DNA of 64,000 nucleotides, from positions 124,001 to 188,000 of the forward strand of contig NZ_OLMR01000003.1 in assembly GCF_900291955.1 (NCBI RefSeq), written 5' to 3'. The DNA comes from Pseudoruminococcus massiliensis. Its GTDB lineage: Bacteria; Bacillota; Clostridia; Oscillospirales; Acutalibacteraceae. Position 1 is the stretch's first letter. Each line of letters begins with the position of its first letter. Positions 9,377 through 18,074 of the stretch are shown piece by piece. Under the pieces are notes generated by a model, which was not told the DNA's origin, did not search any database, and saw nothing but the letters and a program-made list of their open reading frames with translations. Position numbers and translations under genes: made by a program.

Positions 9377-10140
9377 TGATACTTGCTATTGATATTGGAA
9401 ATACAAATATAGTTCTTGGCTGCATTGAAGAAAAAATACTTTTTGTTTCACGCATTACAACAAACAAACAGGCTACACCAGACGAATACGCAATTAGTAT
9501 AAATAATATTCTTAAGCTTCATAAAATAGATCCTGAAAAAATTGATGGTGCAATTATTTCAAGCGTTGTTCCAGCAATAAATAATGCAGTTTATGGTGCA
9601 GTTAAAGCTGTGACTTCTCATGAGCCTTTAGTTGTTGGTCCTGGAATAAAAACTGGTCTTAATATAAAGCTTGATAATCCTGCACAGCTTGGCAGTGATA
9701 GAGTTGTTGGTGCTGTTGCAGCTATTGCACAATATCCAAAGCCTATAATTGTCATTGATATGGGTACCGCAACTACTTTCTGCGCAATAAATGAGCTCGG
9801 TGAACATCTTGGCGGAATAATATATCCAGGAGTAAAAATTTCTCTTGATGCCCTCACTCAAATGGCATCTAATCTTTCTGGAATAAGTCTTACCAAGCCT
9901 AAAAAGGTAATTGGCTCTAATACGGCCGATAGTATGAAAAGTGGTATTCTCTATGGTAATGCCTCTATGATTGATGGTATGATTGACCGCTTTGAGGAAG
10001 AACTTGGTAAGACAGCAACAATAGTTGCAACTGGTGGTCTTTCAGAAACAATAATTCCATTCTGTAAGCACAAAATCATATTCGATAACGACTTACTTTT
10101 AAAAGGTTTGAAAATCATATATGATAAAAATGTAGAATAA
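9376..10140 (+). CDS. coaX: Type III pantothenate kinase
   Basis: First step of coenzyme A synthesis: phosphorylates pantothenate. 254 residues of the ASKHA fold: N-terminal phosphate-1 motif AIDIGNTNIVLG, GPGIKTGL, LGSDRVVGAVAA, DMGTATTFCAI (catalytic Asp) and VATGGLSE near the C-terminus. Type III enzymes need a monovalent cation and are not inhibited by CoA. Coupled to mscS by a 1-base overlap; no functional link is known. Confidence 0.95.
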   Translation: MILAIDIGNTNIVLGCIEEKILFVSRITTNKQATPDEYAISINNILKLHKIDPEKIDGAIISSVVPAINNAVYGAVKAVTSHEPLVVGPGIKTGLNIKLDNPAQLGSDRVVGAVAAIAQYPKPIIVIDMGTATTFCAINELGEHLGGIIYPGVKISLDALTQMASNLSGISLTKPKKVIGSNTADSMKSGILYGNASMIDGMIDRFEEELGKTATIVATGGLSETIIPFCKHKIIFDNDLLLKGLKIIYDKNVE

Positions 10141-10182
10141 TAAAAAAACTTTATAAAATTATTTAAAAGAACACTTATCTAC

Positions 10183-10254
10183 AAAAAGAGACTATCTAAT
10201 AAAGGTTGTGGTAGAAAAAGAGTTCACAGATAAAAAGTAAAAAAGTAGAGCATA
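10183..10254 (+). repeat. Intergenic repeat C, copy 1
   Basis: Shares AGAAAAAGA, ACAGATAAAAA and AAGTAGAGCAT blocks in the same order and spacing with 26171-26232. The 230-base gap between coaX and nrdG holds this element and an AT-rich leader; no gene is visible. It may be the degenerate end of an insertion sequence. Confidence 0.5.
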
Positions 10255-10374
10255 TAAAATCTGATGCAACTGATGATACTTGCGTACCTCTTGTAAACTA
10301 TATATGTCAAATAAATTGCTTTATTTTTTAAACTGAATGTGCTATAATTTATCTATAATACTTTAAAAGTGGTG

Positions 10375-10908
10375 ATGGCTTTGAATTATGGCAATATAAA
10401 AAAAACCGACATTGCAAACGGTATAGGAATTAGAGTTTCACTTTTCGTTTCAGGTTGTACAAGACATTGCAAGAATTGTTTCAATAGTGAAACATGGGAT
10501 TTCAATTACGGCAATCCATTTACAAAAGAAACAGAAGATGAAATTATAGAATCACTTTCAAAATCTTATATAAATGGTTTAACGGTGCTTGGTGGAGAAC
10601 CTTTTGAAGTCAGAAATCAAAGAGAAATTTTGCCATTCATAAAGCGCATCAGAAAAAAATTGCCCAATAAGACAATATGGTTCTATACTGGCTGTACACT
10701 TGAAAATGAATTGCAAAAAGAAGGATATTGGAGATGCAAAGTTACAGATGAACTTCTTGCAAATATAGATGTTTTAGTTGACGGTCCTTTTATAGAAAAC
10801 CTTTATGATATTTCACTATGTTTTAGAGGCTCAAGTAACCAGCGAATAATTGATATGAAAAAAACGCTTGAAAACGGAAATGTAGTGCTTTGGGATAATA
10901 AACAATAA
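10375..10908 (+). CDS. nrdG: Anaerobic ribonucleotide reductase activating protein
   Basis: Radical-SAM activase that installs the glycyl radical on NrdD for anaerobic dNTP synthesis. The cluster motif CTRHCKNC (CX3CX2C) and LTVLGGEPFE (SAM-binding GGE) are both present; the length of about 177 residues is normal. Candidate starts are GTG at 10369, ATG at 10375 and TTG at 10381; I use the ATG, but homologues often start at NYGNIKK, which would fit the TTG. A TATAAT lies at 10343-10348. No nrdD is in the window, so the operon is split. Confidence 0.9.
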   Translation: MALNYGNIKKTDIANGIGIRVSLFVSGCTRHCKNCFNSETWDFNYGNPFTKETEDEIIESLSKSYINGLTVLGGEPFEVRNQREILPFIKRIRKKLPNKTIWFYTGCTLENELQKEGYWRCKVTDELLANIDVLVDGPFIENLYDISLCFRGSSNQRIIDMKKTLENGNVVLWDNKQ

Positions 10909-10932
10909 CGTAATTAAAAACATACCACCTTG

Positions 10933-10999
10933 GTAGAAAATTAAATTTTAAGCAACGGACAGATTTCGTTTTTCAAGCGAGTCAGTTCGTTGCTTAATT
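10933..10999 (+). repeat. Intergenic repeat B, copy 1 (terminator-like)
   Basis: Starts with GTAGAAAATTAAATTTTAAG, shared exactly (24 bases through GCAAC) with 57002-57025, then a hairpin core ATTTCGTTTTTCAAGCG shared with 57031 onward and with the complement of 17230-17262. Arms AAATTTTAAGCAACG and CGTTGCTTAATTTT can pair, so this probably terminates nrdG. Confidence 0.65.
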
Positions 11000-11080
11000 T
11001 TAATATTACACCGTAGAATGGTTTTGTGCTGTCCGCACAAATTGGTTCACTTCAAATTCACCATAGGAGGTTTGTTTTTT

Positions 11081-11111
11081 CTATTGTCCATTTTTTATAG
11101 ACTTGTTCAAA
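11081..11111 (+). repeat. Intergenic repeat A, copy 2
   Basis: Two mismatches to 4722-4752 over 31 bases. Preceded by TAGGAGGTTTG, recalling the AGGAGGTTTT arm that flanks copy 1, but here the pairing arm is missing, so the terminator is disrupted. Confidence 0.65.
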
Positions 11112-11141
11112 ATGAGCTGTACCTGTTTTACTATTTAAGTA

Positions 11142-12293
11142 TTAAACTTGGTTTCTATGAAGTTTGCTCAACGAATGACTATTTTCTCGGTGCATATATA
11201 CACTTTGTACAAGTCCCACTCCAAAGTATAGGCACATAACAGATGTTCCTCCAGAACTAAAGAAAGGAAGTGTTATTCCAACAACTGGAAAAATTCCAAG
11301 AACCATTCCTATATTTATAACGGTTTGAGTAGCAATAATTGAGAAGAAACCGTAACAAATCATTTTGCCAAATGTATCATCAGCAAGATGTGCATCTCTC
11401 ATAGTTTTTATAACAATAAAAAGTAGTATCAGCAAAAGAATTGTACAGCCAATGAATCCAAACTCTTCACCAGCAACAGTGAAGATAAAATCATTCTCCT
11501 GATATGGAACAATATCTTTTGCAACTCTCGGACCATTCATATATCCTTCGCCAAAAAGACCACCTGATGCAATAGAAACCTTGCCTTGATATTGTTGCCA
11601 ACCATAAGTTGTTAAGCTATTATCATCAAGGTTAAATAGCACTAACAATCTGTTTCGTTGGTCATCATTCATAATCTTAGTATAAAATAAAGGAGCGGAT
11701 ACGCATATTACTAATAAAAATGATATAAAATATCTAAGCTGAACACCTGCTGCAAAGGTCATTATCAAAAACATAAAACCAAATACAAGTGCGGTTCCAT
11801 CATCACCTTGCATATGAATGAGTAAAATAGGTATTGCTGCATGAAGTACAAGTGTCATGACACCGAAAAAGCTTCTTAGCTTATCATATTTAACTAAAAC
11901 CGAAATATGTTTAGCGAATGTTATAATAAAGCATATTTTAGTTAGTTCGGACGGTTGAAATGTTATACTTCCAATTTTAATCCAACCCACATCATCAGTT
12001 CCTGCAATCTGTATACCAATAAAAAATACAAGTATTGTCAGTGAAAGTGCCACACCCGCAAAAATCCACCATACCTTACCATAGAATCTATAATCTATAC
12101 AAGATATGAACACAGCAACGATATATCCTATTCCAACGGCTATAATCTGAGTTTTAAGAAAGTTAGTACCACCACTTCTTTGCTGACTATAAATTAAAAG
12201 AAAGCCGTATATAGATGCACTCATTGTTAAAATCCAAAACCATTTATCTGTTTTTTTTATATAATTCCAGATAGAATCAAAAATTCTTTTCAT
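11142..12293 (-). CDS. rodA: Rod-shape peptidoglycan polymerase, RodA (SEDS family)
   Basis: Polytopic SEDS glycosyltransferase that polymerises lipid II, normally with a class B penicillin-binding protein. 383 residues with about ten membrane segments. SEDS landmarks are WIKIGSITFQPSELTKI, an extracellular loop GGLFGEGYMNGPRVAKDIVPYQENDFIFTV (conserved Asp/Glu near the lipid II cavity) and C-terminal PVVGITLPFFSSGGTS. No MreB or PBP genes adjoin it. ATG at 12293 follows AAAGGGG. It could be a SpoVE/FtsW paralogue, but VGITLPFFSSGGTS and the short N-terminus favour RodA. Confidence 0.88.
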   Translation of the reverse strand: MKRIFDSIWNYIKKTDKWFWILTMSASIYGFLLIYSQQRSGGTNFLKTQIIAVGIGYIVAVFISCIDYRFYGKVWWIFAGVALSLTILVFFIGIQIAGTDDVGWIKIGSITFQPSELTKICFIITFAKHISVLVKYDKLRSFFGVMTLVLHAAIPILLIHMQGDDGTALVFGFMFLIMTFAAGVQLRYFISFLLVICVSAPLFYTKIMNDDQRNRLLVLFNLDDNSLTTYGWQQYQGKVSIASGGLFGEGYMNGPRVAKDIVPYQENDFIFTVAGEEFGFIGCTILLLILLFIVIKTMRDAHLADDTFGKMICYGFFSIIATQTVINIGMVLGIFPVVGITLPFFSSGGTSVMCLYFGVGLVQSVYMHRENSHSLSKLHRNQV

Positions 12294-12360
12294 ACAAACC
12301 CCTTTCTATATTTTAGTTGGTATTTTCATAAATAAATTAAAGACTACAATTTAATTTATT

Positions 12361-12418
12361 ATAGGTAATACCTATTCTTTATAAACAATATTATATAACG
12401 AGTTTTCTCCTTATGCAA
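12361..12418 (-). promoter_or_regulatory. rodA promoter with adjacent palindrome
   Basis: On the minus strand, TTGCAT (12413-12418) and TATAAT (12390-12395) are spaced by 17 bases. Just downstream of the expected start site is the perfect palindrome ATAGGTA-A-TACCTAT (12361-12375), a candidate operator. The divergent gap 12294-12649 to pfkA otherwise holds only the pfkA promoter and AT-rich DNA. Confidence 0.55.
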
Positions 12419-12578
12419 GGGGAAAGCTGTAAATGAATATTTGTATGAAATTGTCTAAAAATATCTTCAATTTTCAAAAATCCAATAAATATCATAATTT
12501 CAAAGCAATTATAAATATATTCAGAAGTATATAAAATTAAATTTGTCTGTTTTTTTTGTAAATTTATTGATTATGTAC

Positions 12579-12608
12579 TTGATTATTTACATCAAGGTGT
12601 ATTATAAT
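12579..12608 (+). promoter_or_regulatory. pfkA promoter
   Basis: TTGATT at 12579-12584, 18-base spacer, TATAAT at 12603-12608, with the GGAGG ribosome binding site about 30 bases on. Confidence 0.6.
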
Positions 12609-12649
12609 ATGAGTAGGTAATTTTTTATCTGAAATTGGAGGTTTTGATA

Positions 12650-13615
12650 ATGGCAAAGACCATTGCAGTATTGACAAGTGGCGGCGATGCTCCGGGCATG
12701 AATGCAGCCGTAAGAGCGGTTGCAAGAGCTGCTTTAAGTAAGGGTATTAAAGTTTATGGTGTTCGTAGAGGCTATAATGGCCTTCTTAACGGCGATGTAT
12801 TTGAAATGAATCTTAGAAGTGTTTCCGATATTTTAAGCAAGGGTGGTACTGTTCTTTATACAGCAAGAAGTCCAGAGTTTAATACTAAGGAAGGCGTAAA
12901 AAAGGCTGCTGATAACTGCAGAAAACTTGGCATTGATGGTGTTGTTGTTATTGGTGGTGACGGTTCATTCAGAGGTGCAAGAGACCTTACAGGCGAAGGT
13001 ATTCCATGTATAGGTGTTCCTGGTACTATTGATAACGATATTTCTAGTAGTGATTATACAATCGGTTTCGATACAGCTATGAATACAGCTATGGAAATGA
13101 TTGATAAAATTCGTGATACTGCACAATCTCATGACAGATGTAGTGTTGTTGAGGTTATGGGCAGAAGATGTGGAGATATTGCTCTTGAGGTTGGTATTGC
13201 TATCGGTGCAAGTGCTATCCTTGTTCCTGAAGTTCCTTATGACCTTAAGAAAGATGTTATTGATGTTCTTCTCAAGAATCGTGAAACAGGCAAAAAGCAT
13301 TTCATCATCGTTGTAGCTGAGGGTATTGGCGGTATTGATGGTATCGTTAAGGAAATCGAAGCTCAGACAGGAATTGAAACAAGAGGAACTGTTCTTGGTC
13401 ATGTTCAGCGTGGTGGCTCTCCAACTCTCAGAGATAGAGTTGTTGCAAGCCGTATGGGTTATAGAGCTGTTGAACTTCTTGAAGAAGGTCAAAGCAATAG
13501 AGTTGTTGTAATGAAGGATAATCACATTGTTGATTATGATATTTCAGAGGCTCTTGCAATGAAGAAGCAGTTCAATATAAAGCTCTTCAATATTGCTCAC
13601 GAAATCAGCATCTAA
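12650..13615 (+). CDS. pfkA: ATP-dependent 6-phosphofructokinase
   Basis: Commits fructose 6-phosphate to glycolysis. 321 residues, the standard bacterial PfkA length. TSGGDAPGMNAA binds ATP, GGDGSFRGA contains the magnesium-binding Asp, PGTIDNDI carries the catalytic Asp, and MGRRCGD and GHVQRGGSPT line the sugar-phosphate site. I chose ATG at 12650 because GGAGG sits 8 bases before it; a TTG at 12635 would overlap that site. Monocistronic by the flanking promoter and terminator. Confidence 0.97.
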   Translation: MAKTIAVLTSGGDAPGMNAAVRAVARAALSKGIKVYGVRRGYNGLLNGDVFEMNLRSVSDILSKGGTVLYTARSPEFNTKEGVKKAADNCRKLGIDGVVVIGGDGSFRGARDLTGEGIPCIGVPGTIDNDISSSDYTIGFDTAMNTAMEMIDKIRDTAQSHDRCSVVEVMGRRCGDIALEVGIAIGASAILVPEVPYDLKKDVIDVLLKNRETGKKHFIIVVAEGIGGIDGIVKEIEAQTGIETRGTVLGHVQRGGSPTLRDRVVASRMGYRAVELLEEGQSNRVVVMKDNHIVDYDISEALAMKKQFNIKLFNIAHEISI

Positions 13616-13642
13616 TTTTTAAAATACTGAATACATAAAAAT

Positions 13643-13682
13643 ACATAAATGGCATAGATTTTAAAATCTATGCCATTTATGT
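13643..13682. terminator. Bidirectional terminator, perfect 20-base palindrome
   Basis: ACATAAATGGCATAGATTTT is followed immediately by its exact complement, between convergent pfkA and the Big2-repeat gene. Confidence 0.85.
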
Positions 13683-13717
13683 TTGCCTAAATATTTGTTT
13701 AAAAATGCGAACTATGT

Positions 13718-15430
13718 TTACTCTATTTCTGAATCAATATCATCAACTACATTTACATGGCAAGTAATCTTAACTCCGTTATAAGCCTCAGCTGTGATTT
13801 TAGCTTTGCCCTTTTTCATAGCGGTTACTAAGCCACCGTATTTTGCAACATTTGCTGTGTCTGAATTATTTGAAGAATAATATACATGATATGCAGCGGT
13901 TCCATTTGGTACTGAACTATCAAGGTCAAACTTTTCTCCTATATTTAATTCAAGTTCTGTATTATTAAGTGAAAGTTTTTTAGGCTCTTTCTTAACAGTG
14001 ACAGTACATTGAGCCTTTACGCCATTATAGGCTATAACTGTAATATTAGCTACACCCTCTTTTTTAGCTGTAACTAAGCCTCCAGCCGAAACAACACTTA
14101 CTAAGTTACTATTATTTGAAGTGTATTTTATGCTGTGTGCAGCTGTTCCGCTTGGCAAATAGCTATCAAGGTCATAGGTTTCCCCTACTCCTAAAGTGAT
14201 TTTAGTTTTGTTAAGGCTTATAGTCTTTGGAGCTTTTTTAACTGTAACTGTACAATTTACCTTTTTGCCATTATAAGTTGTAGCTGTAATCGTTGCTGTA
14301 CCTTCTTTTTTAGCTGTAACTAAGCCTCCTGCTGAAACAACACTTGCAGTAGAACTATTATCTGAGCTATATTTAACACTAAACGATGCTGTATTCTTTG
14401 GTAAACTGCTATCTAAATCGTAAGTTTCACCAATTCCTAAAGTAAGATTTGTTTTATTTAATGATATAGAATTCGGAGCATTTTTTACAGTAACCATACA
14501 ATTTGCTTTTGAGCCATTCAAGCCTTTTGCTACTACCATAGCTGTACCTGTATTCTTAGCTGTAATCTTTCCATTGCTAACTGTAAGAATATTTGTATTG
14601 CTTGATGACCAAGTTGCATTACCATTTGCTTTAATTGTATAAGACTCGCCTTTTCCAAGAGTAAGACTTGATTTATTAAGCTTAACATTATTATATAAGT
14701 TTGGTGCAACTATAAGCTTTACACTCTGTCCAGCATAGAGATAAAGACTATCTATTGCTTGAATACAAGGGCCTTCATCGCCACCACAGTGTGTTATAAA
14801 ATGTTTTCCATTATAATAGCCAGCATAAACTGCAACATGTGCATAACGATAACTACTACTTTTGAAAATAACAACTGAACCTATCGGAATATCAGAAGAT
14901 GTTTTCAAAGAACCGTTACTATTCTGTGTAAATCCTATGTTTTTGCCAGTACCATTATCAATCCACTTTCTTATAGCTGTTTCCCAGCTTTCTACACTAC
15001 ACTTGCTATAAGGCTGTGCAAGATTTGATGTACTTATTTTTGCTACATTAGGAAGATAGTTATAATAAACATAACTAACATATGAACCACAACATAAACC
15101 ATAATTTTCAAAATGTCTTATATTAGGTTTACCTGAGTTTGTCGTTTCAAGGCCACTTGCTATAGCACTAAGACTATATGGAATGTTACTTGTAACACTA
15201 TTTGGTGTTCCACTTGAACCATAGTTTCTATAAATTGTTCCATTAGAAATTTGCCTTTGAACATCATAGCCTGTATATTCAAGTGCATTAAGAAATACAT
15301 TATTTAACATATTACTTGGTACATTATTTGCAGCAGAAACATATGGTGGGGCTATTATTGAAATAATTAAAATAGAAAAAGCAATTACAATTGCTAAAAT
15401 TCTTTTTCGTGATAATTGGATAAACGACAT
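13718..15430 (-). CDS. Secreted Cys-His (NlpC/P60-like) protein with Big2 repeats
   Basis: 570 residues. Signal peptide at 1-33, ending near YVSAANN. The N-terminal domain (about 40-245) looks like a papain-like amidase: a cysteine in NYGLCCGSYVSYVYY and a histidine in YRYAHVAVYAGYYNG, the spacing seen in NlpC/P60 and CHAP peptidoglycan hydrolases. Four bacterial Ig-like (Big2) domains follow (about 250-325, 325-405, 405-485, 485-562), each with SLNKTxLTLGxGExYxLD and GGLVTAKKEGxAxITxxxYNG. No LPXTG motif or membrane tail is seen, so it is probably secreted or wall-associated non-covalently. The Big2 repeats are near-identical at the DNA level in places, a recombination hot spot. Good GGAGG site before ATG. 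Confidence 0.8.
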   Translation of the reverse strand: MSFIQLSRKRILAIVIAFSILIISIIAPPYVSAANNVPSNMLNNVFLNALEYTGYDVQRQISNGTIYRNYGSSGTPNSVTSNIPYSLSAIASGLETTNSGKPNIRHFENYGLCCGSYVSYVYYNYLPNVAKISTSNLAQPYSKCSVESWETAIRKWIDNGTGKNIGFTQNSNGSLKTSSDIPIGSVVIFKSSSYRYAHVAVYAGYYNGKHFITHCGGDEGPCIQAIDSLYLYAGQSVKLIVAPNLYNNVKLNKSSLTLGKGESYTIKANGNATWSSSNTNILTVSNGKITAKNTGTAMVVAKGLNGSKANCMVTVKNAPNSISLNKTNLTLGIGETYDLDSSLPKNTASFSVKYSSDNSSTASVVSAGGLVTAKKEGTATITATTYNGKKVNCTVTVKKAPKTISLNKTKITLGVGETYDLDSYLPSGTAAHSIKYTSNNSNLVSVVSAGGLVTAKKEGVANITVIAYNGVKAQCTVTVKKEPKKLSLNNTELELNIGEKFDLDSSVPNGTAAYHVYYSSNNSDTANVAKYGGLVTAMKKGKAKITAEAYNGVKITCHVNVVDDIDSEIE

Positions 15431-15614
15431 AAGTAATTAACCTCCAAAATCGCTTTTGTTGTTTGAAATCAATTCAGAATATTTAACTTATGTTACGATT
15501 ATATCCTATTTGTAACAAATTTGCAACCTTTTGAAATATTTTTTAACAATTTCGTTATTTATATCACAAAAGTAATATACTTTTTAAGCTTTTATTGGCA
15601 ATTATATACAATAA

Positions 15615-15641
15615 AACTCCCAGATTCGTAATCTGAGAGTT
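15615..15641. terminator. Terminator of the nuclease gene
   Basis: Arms AACTCCCAGATT and AATCTGAGAGTT around a 3-base loop just past the minus-strand nuclease stop, with T-runs on both sides. Confidence 0.65.
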
Positions 15642-15652
15642 AATTTTTTATA

Positions 15653-16525
15653 TTAAGGGTTACATTTTTTACAAGGTTCATAACCTTTAGAGATTAAATC
15701 ATTTCTATTTCCGCTATACTCTTCCCTATTCTTATCTGGAAGATTTTTTGCAGACGAACAGCTTTTTAAATGAAATTTTTTAGTATTTGTATTCAATATG
15801 TAAGTTGTAGTATCTGATTCAGATATAGATTTTTCATTTCCTACTTCCCAGCTTTCACCTGTTTTATAATCTATTACAATGTCAGGCTGAACATTATAGC
15901 AATAAACATTGAAGCTTATTCCATCGCCATTATCTTCAACAGATTTAGCCTCCATTTGTACACCAGACACAAGAAGGTTATCTCTCTCAAATATCGGAGT
16001 TACTCTATAAAGTACATGATTATCAGTTTCTTTTACATAGTCAGCTACCATATTTTCAAACGGTAACATTCCCTCTACATTTAAATATCTTGTTCCAGTA
16101 ATAAGATTTTTAATATTTGCATTTTCACCAGTAAGCTGATAACCAATTAAATGGCAACGATTATATAAATATTTGCCATCAATGCAATCATATTTAACAG
16201 TATGCCAACCGGACGGCTTAACTGAACCTATCGTCCCTCTTTTTTCTGCCGGCATAATATCTTTACCAACACAAGCATATGCAACAGAGCATCTTCCTAG
16301 ATTGTCAAGCTCACTGTATTTCTCAAAAGATTTTGTTGTCATCTCAGAGTCTTTAAACGATGGAATATTATTATCTATCTTTATGTAAGCGGAATTGCTA
16401 TATTCTGGTATATCAGAAACCGAAATAGATTTTGAAGAAACCACACTTTCATCTTTAAAAGAGCAGGCACTTACACTAAAACAGAATATTACTAACAAAG
16501 CTAACGAAATAAATCTTTTTCTCAT
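15653..16525 (-). CDS. DNA/RNA non-specific endonuclease lipoprotein
   Basis: 290 residues. Lipoprotein signal with lipobox SVSAC (Cys21). The nuclease domain spans roughly 70-225; KYLYNRCHLIGYQLTG is the beta-beta-alpha-metal region of the EndA/NucA type, with R-x-H in place of DRGH, and NIKNLITGTRYLNVEGM contributes the metal-site Asn. The C-terminal 50 residues form a small Cys/His domain (KFHLKSCSSAK ... GYEPCKKCNP) resembling the Ada-like zinc module often appended to secreted nucleases and thermonucleases. Likely roles are DNA scavenging or competition at the cell surface. It overlaps its upstream neighbour by 4 bases (ATGA). Confidence 0.88.
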   Translation of the reverse strand: MRKRFISLALLVIFCFSVSACSFKDESVVSSKSISVSDIPEYSNSAYIKIDNNIPSFKDSEMTTKSFEKYSELDNLGRCSVAYACVGKDIMPAEKRGTIGSVKPSGWHTVKYDCIDGKYLYNRCHLIGYQLTGENANIKNLITGTRYLNVEGMLPFENMVADYVKETDNHVLYRVTPIFERDNLLVSGVQMEAKSVEDNGDGISFNVYCYNVQPDIVIDYKTGESWEVGNEKSISESDTTTYILNTNTKKFHLKSCSSAKNLPDKNREEYSGNRNDLISKGYEPCKKCNP

Positions 16526-16926
16526 TTTACATAAACCTCTCTTGTAATTTTATCATGTGAATTTCCCACAAATTCAAATCTACCTATTAAATTCCAGTCT
16601 TGAATAGTAATTTCCAGTTTCAAATCACTTGGATATATTCTATTCCATTTATATACTATGATTTTTTCTATTTTCTCAGAAAAATCTTTTAAATTATTAT
16701 TCTCAACAAAGCAATAATCTTCTTCAGCTGCATTGTTTAAGAAATTATCATCAATAATCAATTTAGATTCTAAGCCCTGAAAAAGGCTTTCAGAATACGA
16801 GCTGATAAAAAGTTTCTTTCCGTCTACAAGCTTTAAAATATCTTGAATAACAAATTTATCTTTACTCTGCCTGCGATTATTAAACATCATTCCTTTTTTA
16901 TCATCTAAGCATAAAATTACTATCAT
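16522..16926 (-). CDS. Small cytosolic protein coupled to the nuclease gene
   Basis: 134 residues, no signal peptide, starting MIVILCLDDKKGMMFNNRRQSKD. Clostridial relatives beginning this way are frequently labelled ribonuclease Z, yet the metallo-beta-lactamase HXHXDH motif is absent, so that label is wrong. The C-terminus (TREVYVK) ends in the nuclease start codon, implying translational coupling. A role protecting the cell from, or modulating, the nuclease is a guess from position only. Binding site AAGGGG before ATG. Confidence 0.7.
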   Translation of the reverse strand: MIVILCLDDKKGMMFNNRRQSKDKFVIQDILKLVDGKKLFISSYSESLFQGLESKLIIDDNFLNNAAEEDYCFVENNNLKDFSEKIEKIIVYKWNRIYPSDLKLEITIQDWNLIGRFEFVGNSHDKITREVYVK

Positions 16927-17221
16927 ATTTTACCCCTTAATTTTATTATCTAATAAAACATATTACAAAAAATTTAATAACATTTCAAGAATAGGTAGCA
17001 AAAAATTCAGAATTTTTTAATAAGTAAATAGAATGTTAATGAATAAATATACTAAAAATAATATAATTAAACAAATGTAAATTATATCATAAACAAATCA
17101 AGTTTAATGGAAGATATGAAGATAATATAAGATACACAAAGAAACAAACAAGATGTAATGAATCTTACTTCTTATATCCGAATATATCAATTTTTATAAC
17201 AACTATTGTGTTAAATGTAAA
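16927..17221. other. AT-rich intergenic region without a gene
   Basis: Nothing coding is visible on either strand. It should contain the promoter of the 16522-16926 gene; the end next to 17222 passes into a terminator-like repeat. Confidence 0.5.
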
Positions 17222-17262
17222 AACAAAACTAACTCCGCTTGAAAAACGAAGTCAGCATTATG
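17222..17262 (-). repeat. Intergenic repeat B, copy 2 (terminator-like)
   Basis: Its complement reads GCTGACTTCGTTTTTCAAGC then GGAGTTAGTTTTGTTTTT, matching 57029-57066 closely and 10961-10990 partly. It lies just downstream of the minus-strand CBM26 gene and can fold into a stem of AACTCCG with CGAAGTC, so it probably terminates that gene. Confidence 0.6.
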
Positions 17263-17279
17263 TGTGTTTTTATTCAATT

Positions 17280-18074
17280 TTACTTATTAGCTTTCTCATT
17301 TGCATAAGTTTCAAAATCGCTTACTGTGAAAGTATTCTTTTCACTAAGACTATATCCATTGTCGCTCATATAAGGGAACTGCTTTGACAACTTAGCACCT
17401 TTGTTAAGCTGTGATGTTGAGAAGACGAGAAATGTATTCTTATCAGCAAATGAACTTGAAATAGCGTAAGAATATGTGCCATCTCCATTAGCTGTCATAA
17501 TTTCACCTGGCCAGTTTGCATTCTTAAACATATCATCTGTATAAACATATACATATATATCTGACCAATCATCTGGCTTTTCAGCTGTAATAACCACTTC
17601 TGAAGCAACAGGTTCTGCCATACTTTCTTCAGGATTTTCTTCTGAAACCTCTGTTGAATTCTCTGTTGAATTCTCTGATGTTGATTCTTGGGAACTTTCA
17701 GTTGTTGGAACAATAGCTGAATCTGAAGATTCAGGAACCTGATTTGAAGATTCGACATTACTTGCATTAATAGAATCTGCAACTGTTGGAGTTACAGACG
17801 ATGAACCGCCAGCACTAATAATAAGATATGCTATAACACCTATAACAAGAACTGCTGTAATAACACCCACAGCCAATGAAACCTTAGGATTCTCTTTCTT
17901 TTTTCCTTCATTAAGAATAGCATTAGCTACATGTTGCTGGTTAACCTGAGTTAGCTTTTCGCCAGAATTTCCACCACGAGAATTAGGTAAAGGAAGAGCT
18001 GAACCACAACCAGGGCAGAAATTAAGACTTGCATCCACTCGGGCTTTACACTTAGGGCATACTATTTGTTGCAT
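17280..18074 (-). CDS. Zinc-ribbon membrane protein with CBM26-like C-terminal domain
   Basis: 264 residues. An N-terminal double zinc ribbon half (CPKCKARVDASLNFCPGCG, residues 5-23), a linker, one membrane segment (about 77-98, VGVITAVLVIGVIAYLIISA), a Ser/Thr/Glu-rich spacer with repeated TESSQ/ENSTE units, then about 95 residues resembling a family 26 starch-binding module (IYVYVYTDDMFKNANWPGEI ... GTYSYAISSSFADKNTFLVF). The zinc ribbon would be cytoplasmic and the carbohydrate module outside. I chose ATG at 18074 eight bases after GGAG; the GTG at 18083 lies inside that site. A sugar-sensing or envelope-tethering role is inference. Confidence 0.75.
   Translation of the reverse strand: MQQIVCPKCKARVDASLNFCPGCGSALPLPNSRGGNSGEKLTQVNQQHVANAILNEGKKKENPKVSLAVGVITAVLVIGVIAYLIISAGGSSSVTPTVADSINASNVESSNQVPESSDSAIVPTTESSQESTSENSTENSTEVSEENPEESMAEPVASEVVITAEKPDDWSDIYVYVYTDDMFKNANWPGEIMTANGDGTYSYAISSSFADKNTFLVFSTSQLNKGAKLSKQFPYMSDNGYSLSEKNTFTVSDFETYANEKANK

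Noticed and set aside
12965-13525. 186-codon minus-strand frame in pfkA
   Set aside because: Rich in Asn, Ser and Thr, antisense to a well-conserved enzyme.
16522-16926. Ribonuclease Z
   Set aside because: The HXHXDH metal motif and adequate length are missing.
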